Positions 52,410 to 62,070 of a stretch of 64,000 nucleotides of DNA are shown one piece after another. Numbering within the stretch: position 1 is the first letter of the stretch; each line of letters starts with the position of its first letter. The stretch covers positions 231,658 through 295,657 of the forward strand of contig NZ_SDOZ01000003.1 of NCBI RefSeq assembly GCF_004134775.1, given 5' to 3'. The position numbers were made by a program, and so were the translations under genes. This DNA comes from Candidatus Borkfalkia ceftriaxoniphila. GTDB lineage: Bacteria; Bacillota; Clostridia; Christensenellales; Borkfalkiaceae. The notes below the pieces were generated by a model, which saw nothing but the letters and a program-made list of their open reading frames with translations, was not told the DNA's origin and ran no database searches.

Positions 52410-54710
52410 TCAGATCTTTTTGATTTCGGCTTTTACGTTGCCGAATTTCGTTTCGATCACGATCTGATCGTCTTCCAAACGGTAATTTGCCGTTTCCGCG
52501 TTATTGAGATAGACTTTGAATTGAAATGCGGGCTTGGGCATACGGATCTCCAGTTTGGCGTTTCGGCTGCCCTGTCCTTTCCGATACTCGTTCACCCCGC
52601 TGATCTGAACGAAAAACTGTCCGACGGACACGTCGTAATAGTAACCGCTGAACGTAAGGTTTTCCATTTTCCAGAAATCCATCGCATCGGGCAGCGAAGG
52701 CTGAAACACGAGCGTATCGTCGTACGAAGTATCCATGCCGAAGTACGCGTCGGGTACGGCCGCGAACAAAAGCGCCGCCTCTAAAAATTCGTAATCCACG
52801 CCGATCGTCCCGCCAGAAGGGCCGCCCTGAATACCGATATCGGTATAGTTATCGTAATATTTGTGATAGAAATCCCAGCCCGTGCCGCCCGCCGCTTTCA
52901 CCTTTTCATACCACGCCTGTATCGTTTTGAGCCGTGCAAACGAAACGTTTTTATCGCCCGCAGCCTGCGCGACCAGATCGTAGTACGCCAGATGCAGCGC
53001 AGTGCCGCCGTTCTGCACGTTCCCGTCGAAGGTAGCGCTGTACAGCCAATAAAAATCCGCTCCGATCTCCGCGGTATTGAACCGCGGCGCGAACTCGTAA
53101 TAATAGATATCCTCGCCCGTGCTCGCATCGCCCGCCACCTTGCGTTCGCCGTTGATCCAGGAAAGGATCGAATCCGTCTGTTCCTTCGTCGCAATGCCGG
53201 AGGCGATGACCTGCTCGTTGAACATCAGATATCCGTGGTCCTGCACGGTATCGTAGAAGTCGCGTTTGCCGGCGTGGTAGCGCCCCGTTTTTTCGTTCCA
53301 GAAAACTTTCTGCATCTTTTCGCGGCAATTCTGCGCAAGTTCGTTCAGACTGCTACCCGTTTCCGCATAGGTCACAACGCTCTTCATATCCGCGCCAAGC
53401 GTCGTTACGGGATCGCTTTCGATTTCGTAATACTGCGCCATGTTTTCCAGATACGACATGGCGTTGAGCGCGTTGTAAAAAGAAATATTGCAGTAAAGAT
53501 TCACCTGCGGGAAAGCAAGAACGTCCCAGTAGCCGTTGCCCAATCCCGTGCCTATGCCCTTCAATCCGTCGTTGCCGTGCCCCACGAAATATTCGGTATC
53601 GATGAGTCCGCCCGCACCCTTCAACTGGGACAGAAGAAAATTCATCGCGCGCCGCGCATTTGGCAGAAGCCGCGCCAACAGGTCATCGTCCTGCGCGAAT
53701 TCGCATACGTTTTTTGCCGCTATGATATAGTTGCATAGATTGAGCGGCTGCCTGTCGTCGAAATCCGTGCAGATATAATCAAAATTCAGTCGTCCCTCGA
53801 AAGAAGTCCCCTCTTCCGCCGCAAGCACGATCTTGAGTTGCGTAACGCGCGTCCGCGACTCGGCGCCCCATTGCTCTTGCAGATACATGGGGAAAAAGAA
53901 ACCCTGCTGCGACACGTTTCCCGCGCCGATCTCGAAGCCGGTCGTGCACAGTTCGGAAAAAGAAACTTTTTTATCTTCCGACCACTGCGCGCTCTTATCC
54001 GTCGTATAATACACGAACAGATCGTCTATATCGTAACTGCCCGTGCCCGTAAAACCGAAATTCATGCGCAGAAAGGGCGCCACGAGCGTACTGCGTTCAA
54101 ACAGCGGCGAATAGAGTTCGATTTGTTCCGTCGCGCCCGCGGTATCGACGATCAGATTTGAATTTTCCACCGTCAGGGACGCGTTCGACGCATTGCCGAG
54201 GTACCATCCCTCGCTCTCGTCGTCCGTATCGAACAGCCAGCCGATGCCGCCGTTCTGATAATCGGGAAACGCCCAGCCCATGCCCCAGGAAGATATATCG
54301 TTGCCCTCGTCCGCCCATATATAGCCCTGCCGATCCTGGCGCGGAGACAAGAGCCAATCTGTCACCCACTCTTTGGTGGCGTAAAAACTGCTCATCGTGC
54401 CGTTGGCGGAGGAGGCATCCCACCAACTGCCGATCATCGATTCCCACTCCTTCCAGGCGGTGCTCCCTGCGCCGACGGGGTGCGTGTGGATACGGTCTTC
54501 CGTGTCGCGCATATGGCGCTCGCGGTAATCGTTCAAAAAAGCGTCCAGTCCCGCGTCCGAACTGTAAAACCGAAGCATTTTGTCCGAGGACTGATGCTGC
54601 GCGTCGTATTCGTAATAGGTATAATTATCCTTGGGCTGACACCCCGCCATCGCTGCGACGGCGAGCGTACAGCAGAGAAACGCGCTCAGAACTTTGTTCC
54701 ATTTTTTCAT
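52410..54710 (-). CDS. Toroid-like lipoprotein, putative glycoside hydrolase or lyase (1)
   Basis: The 766-residue product has a lipoprotein signal ending MAGC (Cys24). It aligns throughout with the gene at 57973: FYSSDAGLDAFLNDYRERH, WKEWESM, GYIWAD, SILSWINGERKV and QNGGTALHLAYYDL. The C-terminal two-thirds are rich in helices with AFPQVNLYCNISFYNALN and end in a beta domain, like the (alpha/alpha)6 six-hairpin glycosidases (GH78, GH95, GH65 type). Specific catalytic residues cannot be assigned, so the activity is unknown. GAGGAGG precedes the ATG. Confidence 0.8.
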   Translation of the reverse strand: MKKWNKVLSAFLCCTLAVAAMAGCQPKDNYTYYEYDAQHQSSDKMLRFYSSDAGLDAFLNDYRERHMRDTEDRIHTHPVGAGSTAWKEWESMIGSWWDASSANGTMSSFYATKEWVTDWLLSPRQDRQGYIWADEGNDISSWGMGWAFPDYQNGGIGWLFDTDDESEGWYLGNASNASLTVENSNLIVDTAGATEQIELYSPLFERSTLVAPFLRMNFGFTGTGSYDIDDLFVYYTTDKSAQWSEDKKVSFSELCTTGFEIGAGNVSQQGFFFPMYLQEQWGAESRTRVTQLKIVLAAEEGTSFEGRLNFDYICTDFDDRQPLNLCNYIIAAKNVCEFAQDDDLLARLLPNARRAMNFLLSQLKGAGGLIDTEYFVGHGNDGLKGIGTGLGNGYWDVLAFPQVNLYCNISFYNALNAMSYLENMAQYYEIESDPVTTLGADMKSVVTYAETGSSLNELAQNCREKMQKVFWNEKTGRYHAGKRDFYDTVQDHGYLMFNEQVIASGIATKEQTDSILSWINGERKVAGDASTGEDIYYYEFAPRFNTAEIGADFYWLYSATFDGNVQNGGTALHLAYYDLVAQAAGDKNVSFARLKTIQAWYEKVKAAGGTGWDFYHKYYDNYTDIGIQGGPSGGTIGVDYEFLEAALLFAAVPDAYFGMDTSYDDTLVFQPSLPDAMDFWKMENLTFSGYYYDVSVGQFFVQISGVNEYRKGQGSRNAKLEIRMPKPAFQFKVYLNNAETANYRLEDDQIVIETKFGNVKAEIKKI

Positions 54711-54721
54711 ACTATCCCTCC

Positions 54722-55630
54722 TCAGTCTTTCATGCCCGTTACGGCGACGCCGTCAATGAGATAGCGCTGGAAACAGAAGAACAGCACCGCGCAGGGCAGC
54801 GTCATGATCACACCCGACGCCATCGCCACGTTCGCAAGTTCGGTGCTCGCAGGCCCGTAATCGTAGTAGACGCCGAGGGCGAGCGTAACGCTTTTTGAGC
54901 CGTGGTCGAGATAGGTGAACGGCGTCATGAAATCGTTCCATGCATTCATAAAGGACATGACGGCCACGTACAGCAGGATCGGAAGACATAACGGCAGCAT
55001 GAGCCGCACGTAGATCACAAAAGAATTCGCGCCGTCCAACTGCGCGGCTTTCATCATGTCGTTGGGGATCCCGCGCATAAACTGCCGCATCAAAAAGATA
55101 TTGGTGGCGCCGCCGCCGAACAGCGAAGGCACCCACATGGGATACAGCGTGTTGATCCACCCCAGTTTGGCATAGATGGTATAAAGGGGCACGATACTGA
55201 TGACCGCGGGGATCATCATCGTGGAAAGCACGATGCCGAACATCGCGTTTTTACCCTTGAAGTCCAACTTTGCAAACCCGTAAGCGCATAACGACGAAAC
55301 GAGCGGTATGCCGACCGTCGTGATGAGGGCGACTTGCAGCGTATTCATCAGATAGCGCATATAGTCGGAGCCGGGCGTCAGGATACGGATATACGTGCCC
55401 AGATTCAGCGTTCCCGACGGGGATATGAGCACCTGCAGATTGATCTCGCTGTCGGGAAGTACGCTCAGGCATACCATCACGATAAAGGGAAAAAGGAAAA
55501 ACAGCGAAAGTATCGCGAGAACGAGATAGGAAATTGTTATGAAAATTTTCTTTTTCATTTTGCTTCGCCGACTCGTTTCGCGCGCCTCCCCTTCCGCAGC
55601 GGGGAAAGCGTTTTCGGAAATCGATCGCAT
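54722..55630 (-). CDS. CUT1 sugar ABC transporter permease (MalG type), second system
   Basis: The 302-residue protein has six membrane helices after a cytoplasmic N-terminal extension of about 28 residues, and the EAA loop KAAQLDGANSFVIYVRLMLP. The ATG at 55630 is chosen because AGGAGG stands at good distance before it, at the end of the preceding gene; the internal ATG at 55558 has no site. It is five bases downstream of its partner permease. Confidence 0.94.
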   Translation of the reverse strand: MRSISENAFPAAEGEARETSRRSKMKKKIFITISYLVLAILSLFFLFPFIVMVCLSVLPDSEINLQVLISPSGTLNLGTYIRILTPGSDYMRYLMNTLQVALITTVGIPLVSSLCAYGFAKLDFKGKNAMFGIVLSTMMIPAVISIVPLYTIYAKLGWINTLYPMWVPSLFGGGATNIFLMRQFMRGIPNDMMKAAQLDGANSFVIYVRLMLPLCLPILLYVAVMSFMNAWNDFMTPFTYLDHGSKSVTLALGVYYDYGPASTELANVAMASGVIMTLPCAVLFFCFQRYLIDGVAVTGMKD

Positions 55631-55634
55631 TCGC

Positions 55635-56558
55635 TCAGCCCTCCTCCGTGTAGTAGACCCATTTGCTCGTTTTCATGACGACGGCGGTCAATCCGCCGAT
55701 GAGAGCAAACAAGATAAAACTCAATGCGCACGCATAGCCGAAGTTCTGCACGCGATTGTCGTAAATATTCATCACGTAGAAAAACAAACTCTTTCCCGCG
55801 CCCGATGAACCTGTAAGCGTGATCACCTGCGCATACGTCTGCATGACGCCGATAATGCTCATGATAACGTTGTACAGGATCATCGGCGAACAAATGGGAA
55901 TCGTGATGGAAACCAACCGGCGCAGTTTTCCCGCGCCGTCGAGCCTTGCGCTTTCGTAGAGGGAAACGGGCACGTTTTTGAGTTGCGCGAGCCACAGGAT
56001 CATACTTCCGCCCAGCGTGAACAGGTTGATGAAGATAAAGGACGCCATGCTCGTTTCTTTTGCTTCGAACCACTGCCAGCCTCCCAATCCCACATTTTGC
56101 AGCATGGAGTTGATGATGCCCCAATCGGGATCGGTGATGCGGTTCCACAACATACCGCTGCACACCGCGGGAATGAGTACGGGCAGATAATACAGCACCC
56201 GAAAAAAACGCATGCCCGACAGTTTTTGGTTTAAAAGGAGCGCTAAAAGAAAGGACAGGATCAGCGACAGCGGTATGTACGTGACCGCATAGAGAAAAGT
56301 AACGCCGAGCGAGGTGAAAAACTGTGAGCGGTAATAATAGTTGGTAAAATTCTGATAGTAGTTTTTAAAGCCAACGAACGTGCCCCAGTCGGTAAGCGAA
56401 AAGGGCTTTAACTCCGTTTCAAAAAAACTGGTGATAAACGCATAAAATACGGGCGTGAATGTAAAGAACAGAATGCCCAGCAGAACGGGGGCGATATAAA
56501 GATAACCGACCACGTTCTGCACGATCTTGCGTTTGTCGCGCTCCGTCAATGATTTCAT
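55635..56558 (-). CDS. CUT1 sugar ABC transporter permease (MalF type), second system
   Basis: The 307-residue protein has six membrane helices and the EAA loop ESARLDGAGKLRRLVSITIP. It pairs with the permease at 54722 and the binding protein at 56568. It follows the binding-protein gene by nine bases, with GGGAG before the ATG. No ATPase gene is linked. Confidence 0.95.
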   Translation of the reverse strand: MKSLTERDKRKIVQNVVGYLYIAPVLLGILFFTFTPVFYAFITSFFETELKPFSLTDWGTFVGFKNYYQNFTNYYYRSQFFTSLGVTFLYAVTYIPLSLILSFLLALLLNQKLSGMRFFRVLYYLPVLIPAVCSGMLWNRITDPDWGIINSMLQNVGLGGWQWFEAKETSMASFIFINLFTLGGSMILWLAQLKNVPVSLYESARLDGAGKLRRLVSITIPICSPMILYNVIMSIIGVMQTYAQVITLTGSSGAGKSLFFYVMNIYDNRVQNFGYACALSFILFALIGGLTAVVMKTSKWVYYTEEG

Positions 56559-56567
56559 AGCGTCTCC

Positions 56568-57923
56568 CTACTGATTCATGTACGATTCGAATTGCTTTTT
56601 AAATTCGGAAACTGCCGTTGCAAAGGAATTGACGCCTACCTTGTTCCAGAAGTCGTCCGTCATGCGGACAAAGGTATCGTGCTTGGAATTGGGCAGCGCA
56701 TTGTAATAGTTGAGAAAGATATCTTCGGTATTATCCGCGATGAATGCCTCATAATCCACGGTAATGCCGCCGTAGGTGTATTCCGTCCAGGCGCCGCTCT
56801 CGCGCATCGTGGTGATGGCTGGAACGATATTTCCCAGATATGCCACCGTATCGTAGCCCTCTTCGGACATACACCATTTCAGGAACTTCCACGCCCATTC
56901 CCTCTTTGTTTCGTCCGTGCACGCCTTAGTGATGCCGTAGCCGCTGCAACCCGTACCGACCTTGCCCGCGGAACCGTCTTTCTGTACGAAGTTGGGGAAG
57001 GCGCGCGCCGTCAACGACCATTGGCGGCTGTAAGCCGTCTGCACATAGTCGGGAAGTTGCGGGCGGACGTCCACGATCATGGGCACAGCGCTGGAAAGTT
57101 CGCCGCTGTACGCCTTGAAAGACGCGCCCTCTCCCGATATGGCATAGCCCGTGCGCGTATCGTAAAATTCCTCGTAAAATTCGTAGCAAGCCTTCGCCTC
57201 GTCGCTGTCGAGCGCAAAATTGCCCTCCTCGTCGAGGTATTCGCCGCCGTAATTTGCCAGCATGGTCGCATAGACAGGCCGCCATTTTTTCCATTCGATC
57301 GCTTTTTTCACGCCTGCTTTCATCAGATCGTCGCAGGTTTTGAGAAAGGTTTCCCAAGTCCAGTCGTTGGAGGGCACCGCTACGCCTGCCTGCTCGAACG
57401 CCGTTTCGTTGATGTATATTACGAGTCGGTTATAGTCGCGCGGAACGAACCAGATCCCCTCGTCGGACGAGGAATAATGCGTGGAATCGATCAAAGCGTC
57501 GTAAAAATCGGAGAAAAATTCTTCGTTTCCCGGAAACTTGCTCTCATCCGACAGATCCTGAAAATATCCCGTTCCCGAATAGGGAGAATGCTGGTCGCCC
57601 GCCGTCCATACGATATCGGGCAACTCGCCTGCGGAAGTCCAGTTGATGATCTCAGCCATTCCGCTCATGTTTTTGGTGATTTTAATGGAAACTTCGGGAT
57701 TCTTTTTCTGGAAAGCGTTGATCCACTCCTGCATAACGCTCTGCTCGGCGGATTTACCCAGCGTGCCTACGGTCAGATGGACTTCCGCGTCGGGATTTTC
57801 CTCGGGTTTTACGTCGGGTTTATCGGGACCGCCTGTTCCCGTATCGATACTGCACGCGGCGGCTGAAAAGACGAATGTGACCGCCAGAAGCATAATCATG
57901 ACGAGCGTGACAATTTTTTTCAT
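56568..57923 (-). CDS. Extracellular sugar-binding lipoprotein, second system
   Basis: The 451-residue product has a lipoprotein signal ending SAAAC (Cys24). The body is a family-1 binding protein with VMQEWINAFQKKNPEVSIKI and a C-terminal KREWAWKFLKWCMSEEGYD helix. The ATG at 57923 fits the AAGGAG spacing of 8 bases; the ATG two codons upstream lies too close to the site. It probably binds an oligosaccharide produced by the surface enzymes. Confidence 0.92.
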   Translation of the reverse strand: MKKIVTLVMIMLLAVTFVFSAAACSIDTGTGGPDKPDVKPEENPDAEVHLTVGTLGKSAEQSVMQEWINAFQKKNPEVSIKITKNMSGMAEIINWTSAGELPDIVWTAGDQHSPYSGTGYFQDLSDESKFPGNEEFFSDFYDALIDSTHYSSSDEGIWFVPRDYNRLVIYINETAFEQAGVAVPSNDWTWETFLKTCDDLMKAGVKKAIEWKKWRPVYATMLANYGGEYLDEEGNFALDSDEAKACYEFYEEFYDTRTGYAISGEGASFKAYSGELSSAVPMIVDVRPQLPDYVQTAYSRQWSLTARAFPNFVQKDGSAGKVGTGCSGYGITKACTDETKREWAWKFLKWCMSEEGYDTVAYLGNIVPAITTMRESGAWTEYTYGGITVDYEAFIADNTEDIFLNYYNALPNSKHDTFVRMTDDFWNKVGVNSFATAVSEFKKQFESYMNQ

Positions 57924-57972
57924 AAACATATCTCCTTATCCGCGCGCCGTCCGAAGGAGGCGCGCGCGGAAT

Positions 57973-60537
57973 TTATTTATTTACGATCTGGATCCTGCCG
58001 TTACGGAAAGGCGCCACGATCACGACCTTGCCGTTTTCTACCGTATAATCGGTGCCGGCGGTCAGAATTTTGTTGTGCTGACGCACTTCGAACGCGCCGG
58101 ACGGCGCATCGAGGGTCACGCGGACGGTCTTGCCCTCGGTATCGCCCTGTATACTGTTGATCTGCACCCAATTTTTTCCGATAGACAAATCGTAATACAT
58201 ATCGGCATAACTCAGATTTTCCATCTTCCAATAATCGAGCGAGGAAGGAAGATCGGGCGTAATGTTCAGACAGTTGTAATCCGAGGAGGAAAGCCCGAAG
58301 AACGCGGCGGGAACCGTTGTATACAGGAGCGTTGCCTCTATAAATTCATAGTCGAGCCCCAAGACGCCCGAACTTTCGCCGCCCTGCAAAATGATCCCGT
58401 TTTTCAGATAATACGAACGGTAGAAATTTTTGCCCGTGCCGCCCGCCTCTTTGACCGTTTCGTACCAGCCCTGCACGTTTTTCAACTTCGCAAAAGCCGC
58501 ATCTCCGCCGTTGACGATCTGTTCCGCAACCATGTCGTAATACGCGCAATGCGCCGCGGTACCGCCGTTCTGCACCTGTTTGTTCCAGCCGTAAGAACCG
58601 CTCCTCTTTCCGTCGAAACGGAACCAATACTGATATACGTTTTCTTTTGTCGTCCAGCGGGGCGCAAACGTAAAGTAATAGATCTGCTTGGTGCGGGAGG
58701 AATTATCTGCCGTATCCCCTTCCACGATGCGATCGCCGTTGATCCACGAAAGTATGGACGCAGCCTGTTCCTCGGTGGCAAGCCCCAATTCGATCGCCTC
58801 CTGATTGTACGTGGTAAAGCCGTAATCGACGACGGTATCCAGAACGCCCGCCTGCACGCCCTTATCCGTTTCGGGAAGGTAACCGAGATGGAAGCGCCCC
58901 GTTTCCTCGTTCCAGAAGTATTCCTGAAACTCGGGAATAAACGCTTGGATCTTTTGTCCGAGCGTTACCGCTGTTTCCGTGTATTTTACGGTCTTTTTCA
59001 TGTCCGCACTCTTTACTTCGACGGCGTTTCCGCTCTCTTCAATGCCGCTCGCCGCAACCATTTTTTCCAGATATTCCATGCCTTTGAGGGCCTTGAAATA
59101 ATACAGGTTGCAGTAAAGACTCACGACGGGGTAACTCGGGCAATCCCAATATCCGTCGCCGATGCCGTGCCCCACGCCCGTATTGGTTGCGGAGCCGACC
59201 TTTCCGTCTTCATCTTTCCACGCGAAATAATCATAGTTGGAAGAGCCGTCGTGCCCGACGAATTCCTCCACTGTGATCAACTCCTGCTCCGCCCCCTTGC
59301 AATAGGTCAGAAGGAACTGCATCGCCTTACGGATCTTATCGATATTCTTTTCCAGCCATTCGTCGTCCTGCGTGTACTGATAATAGTACGCCGCGGCGGC
59401 AATAAATACGCTGTTGTTGTTGACCTGCCTGCCGTCGAACGAAAGCGTGACCTCTTCCAGCCGCACTTCGGCGTTGATCCCGTCCTTGAATACGATCTCG
59501 ATCTTCATATCGGTGATCGCGTCGTCGAGCGATTCGGATTTGCCCCAATTTTCGTGCGCGTACATGGGGAACACGATGTGCGTCGCCGCGGAGAACGTTT
59601 CCTTATAGTTGGTCGAAAATTCGCTGTAACGGACGCAGTGGTCGTCGTCCCATTCGCTGTTTTTCGTACCGCTGCCGCCCTTCCACGAAACGATGACGTC
59701 CTCGACCTGCTGCGTGGAACCGAGCGAATCGTAATCGGTAATGCTGAAATCCAATTCGAGGAAGGGAGAACAGAAAGGCGTGCCCATATACGGCTTGATA
59801 TTCAGTTCTGCGCCGTCCCACATGATTTTGCCGTCCTGCGGCGCGTCGTAAGTGAACGTGATGGATTTCATATCTTTGCCCGAAACGGTCATATAATCGG
59901 AGTAGCCTGTCGCCGCCGCCACCGTCGAGCCGTTCACGCCCGTATTCGATCTGCCTTTCCAGATCGAAGTAAGTTCGCTGCTGCCGTTATATCCCTTGAA
60001 ATCGTTCAGGCCGTTGAAATAAGAAGTATTGTAATATTCGCCGGAAACGGAGTTGCCCGAATGCCCCATATTGGGGAACTGCCAACTCTGCCCCCAATCG
60101 GTGGTCGTGGTGCCCGCGTCTACCCAGATATAGCCGAAACTGTCCTGATAGATATTGGAAAACCAGTTACCGATGCTGGTCTTGGGGCTGTACCCGATGC
60201 CCGCCGTGTTCATCCACATGACAGACATGGCCTCCCACTCTTTCCATACCGTATTGCCCTCTCCCAGTTTCAGATCGCCGATCGCATCGTCGTCATAGCG
60301 GAGATGTCTTCTCATATACTCGTTCAGAAAAGAGTCGAGCGATTCGTCCGAACTGTAAAACTGCATCAGTCCGTCGTCATTCTGCTTTGTATAGGTGTAA
60401 CCGTTGTTCAGATCGATGCCCGGGTCGGGCGGATTGACGTTGCCCCCCGTCGTATCGGGAGAGCAACCGTACGCCACGCCGCAAACGAGGCAAACCGACA
60501 GCGCCACGCAGGCAAACTTGCACAACAATTTTTTCAT
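57973..60537 (-). CDS. Toroid-like lipoprotein, putative glycoside hydrolase or lyase (2)
   Basis: The 854-residue product has a lipoprotein signal ending AYGC (Cys25). It is a paralogue of the gene at 52410, sharing FYSSDESLDSFLNEYMRRH, WKEWEAM, GYIWVDAG, SILSWINGDRIV and QNGGTAAHCAYYDM. An N-terminal beta domain (to about 380) precedes a helical, six-hairpin-like domain and a C-terminal beta domain. The activity is unknown. AAAGGAGGG precedes the ATG. The pair brackets the second ABC transporter, so both are likely to feed it. Confidence 0.8.
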   Translation of the reverse strand: MKKLLCKFACVALSVCLVCGVAYGCSPDTTGGNVNPPDPGIDLNNGYTYTKQNDDGLMQFYSSDESLDSFLNEYMRRHLRYDDDAIGDLKLGEGNTVWKEWEAMSVMWMNTAGIGYSPKTSIGNWFSNIYQDSFGYIWVDAGTTTTDWGQSWQFPNMGHSGNSVSGEYYNTSYFNGLNDFKGYNGSSELTSIWKGRSNTGVNGSTVAAATGYSDYMTVSGKDMKSITFTYDAPQDGKIMWDGAELNIKPYMGTPFCSPFLELDFSITDYDSLGSTQQVEDVIVSWKGGSGTKNSEWDDDHCVRYSEFSTNYKETFSAATHIVFPMYAHENWGKSESLDDAITDMKIEIVFKDGINAEVRLEEVTLSFDGRQVNNNSVFIAAAAYYYQYTQDDEWLEKNIDKIRKAMQFLLTYCKGAEQELITVEEFVGHDGSSNYDYFAWKDEDGKVGSATNTGVGHGIGDGYWDCPSYPVVSLYCNLYYFKALKGMEYLEKMVAASGIEESGNAVEVKSADMKKTVKYTETAVTLGQKIQAFIPEFQEYFWNEETGRFHLGYLPETDKGVQAGVLDTVVDYGFTTYNQEAIELGLATEEQAASILSWINGDRIVEGDTADNSSRTKQIYYFTFAPRWTTKENVYQYWFRFDGKRSGSYGWNKQVQNGGTAAHCAYYDMVAEQIVNGGDAAFAKLKNVQGWYETVKEAGGTGKNFYRSYYLKNGIILQGGESSGVLGLDYEFIEATLLYTTVPAAFFGLSSSDYNCLNITPDLPSSLDYWKMENLSYADMYYDLSIGKNWVQINSIQGDTEGKTVRVTLDAPSGAFEVRQHNKILTAGTDYTVENGKVVIVAPFRNGRIQIVNK

Positions 60538-60551
60538 CTTTACGCCCTCCT

Positions 60552-61967
60552 TTACCGATTTTTGGCGTTTCTGCGCCCGAACAGCGCAATTGCAGCAGCA
60601 GCAAAAAGCGTAACGGACGTTGCCGCAGCAGCGGGATTTCCGACGTTCACAATGGATTTGCAGCCCCCGCTTTCGTCCGTGCCCCCGTTGCCGTTGTTTT
60701 TGGCAGCCAGTTCTTCGTCTGTATAGCCTTCCTGGTTGGAGAGCGTTTCGTCAACGACCGTTTCGCCCGCGTCCGTACCCGTTGCGCGCCATTGCTTGCC
60801 GACGGGATCGTAATAAAAGGAAAAATCTTCCTTTAAAATTTTTCCGTTGGGAAACAAAAGCCCGCTTTTCAAACAGAGCGCCATATTCTCGCGCCTGTTC
60901 GGCGCAATATTTTCGTTAAAAGAGGTCATGCCCGTATCCTGTCCCGCGGCGTCGACGATCTTCGTTGCAAGGTCGTCGCGCAGGGAATCGCCTTTCAGAA
61001 CGACCTGTATACGGTTATTATCCATATGGATCTGTATCGCGAGGGGCTGTAACGATCCGCCGTTGCTCTGTTCCTGACCGTTCTTATCGAGATAAACGAG
61101 AGAAGTATCTGCGACTTGTTCCTGAATCTGATACACGTTGTAGAGATCCGTTCCGTTGATTTTCTCCTGCGGCGTCATATCGTACGGATAGCCGCCGTTG
61201 TTGCCGGGAAACGCCTGCAATCCGTTATACGAATCGCAGCCGAAATGGAATTTATAACTGATGCTGTCCGCCCAGTCGCGCGAAAATATCTGATAATCGT
61301 AGAGGAGCGTCAATTCCGAATCCGAATACTGTTTATCTCCCTTTTCACCGTGATAGACGAGCATTTCTCGCAAAGAACGCACCTGCAGATCGATGTATTT
61401 GCGGGGCGTGATCACTTCGGAAAGGTAGATATAAAAAACAAAGTTCGAGCCCTGTACCTCGGGCACGGACACCGACGTAACCGAAACCTCGGCGTAATCA
61501 TCGATATTGTCGCTGCGATAAATGCGCTCTCCCTCGCCCGTTTTTGCAAACTGATAAATATACCGGACGGTCGTGCGGTACCCCGTATCGCACTCAAAGC
61601 CCGCAAGCACGTTGACGCGGTCGGTGCCGTCCTCTTTCACGCATCCCGACGCAGCGGGCACTCTCGCCTGCACGACGTATACGCCCTCCTGTTCGGCGTA
61701 AGCAACTTTCGCCCCTTCGACCTCGTTCAGTCCCTTCTGATTTACCGTAAATTTCGATGCGGAAGTCAAAGTGATATCCTTTTCCTCCGAGGCGACGGAC
61801 TTGTCAAACCGATAGGTAAAGACATAGCCGTCCTCCTCCTTATCCATGCGCACCGATTCGAGAAACAGCGCCGTACTGCTTGTTTCCGCTGCCGAAACAA
61901 AGGTTGCGCCCATCAAAGACACAAAGCACAACAGAGCGGCGAAAACGACAAACAGTTTTTTTCGCAT
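60552..61967 (-). CDS. C-terminally anchored surface protein of unknown function
   Basis: The 471-residue product has a signal peptide (about 1-27, ending VSAAE) and a C-terminal anchor: the linker GGTDES, then GGCKSI, a membrane helix and GRRNAKNR. The mature body is beta-rich with no recognised domain; it contains pairs of similar segments (SVRMDKEEDGYVFTYRF and SVSVPEVQGSNFVFYIYL) that suggest two beta-sandwich modules. It is the first gene after the GH78 terminator. AAGGAGG precedes the ATG at a slightly long spacing. Confidence 0.85.
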   Translation of the reverse strand: MRKKLFVVFAALLCFVSLMGATFVSAAETSSTALFLESVRMDKEEDGYVFTYRFDKSVASEEKDITLTSASKFTVNQKGLNEVEGAKVAYAEQEGVYVVQARVPAASGCVKEDGTDRVNVLAGFECDTGYRTTVRYIYQFAKTGEGERIYRSDNIDDYAEVSVTSVSVPEVQGSNFVFYIYLSEVITPRKYIDLQVRSLREMLVYHGEKGDKQYSDSELTLLYDYQIFSRDWADSISYKFHFGCDSYNGLQAFPGNNGGYPYDMTPQEKINGTDLYNVYQIQEQVADTSLVYLDKNGQEQSNGGSLQPLAIQIHMDNNRIQVVLKGDSLRDDLATKIVDAAGQDTGMTSFNENIAPNRRENMALCLKSGLLFPNGKILKEDFSFYYDPVGKQWRATGTDAGETVVDETLSNQEGYTDEELAAKNNGNGGTDESGGCKSIVNVGNPAAAATSVTLFAAAAIALFGRRNAKNR

Positions 61968-62010
61968 ACAGATGATCTCCTCCTTAATTTGATTTATCGG
62001 ATAATAGATT

Positions 62011-62056
62011 TGATTTTTTCATTAGAAAAAATCAAAAAAACAGCCGCGGCTGTTTT
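62011..62056 (-). terminator. Double palindrome terminator after the GH78-like gene
   Basis: AAAACAGCC/GGCTGTTTT forms a perfect 20-bp palindrome (62037-62056) followed on the minus strand by T7. A second perfect hairpin with 10-base arms (62011-62020 and 62025-62034) follows directly. The second stem is A/T-rich, like the duplicated elements elsewhere, but there is no repeat of the unit. Confidence 0.8.
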
Positions 62057-62070
62057 GCCCCCGTCAAGGG

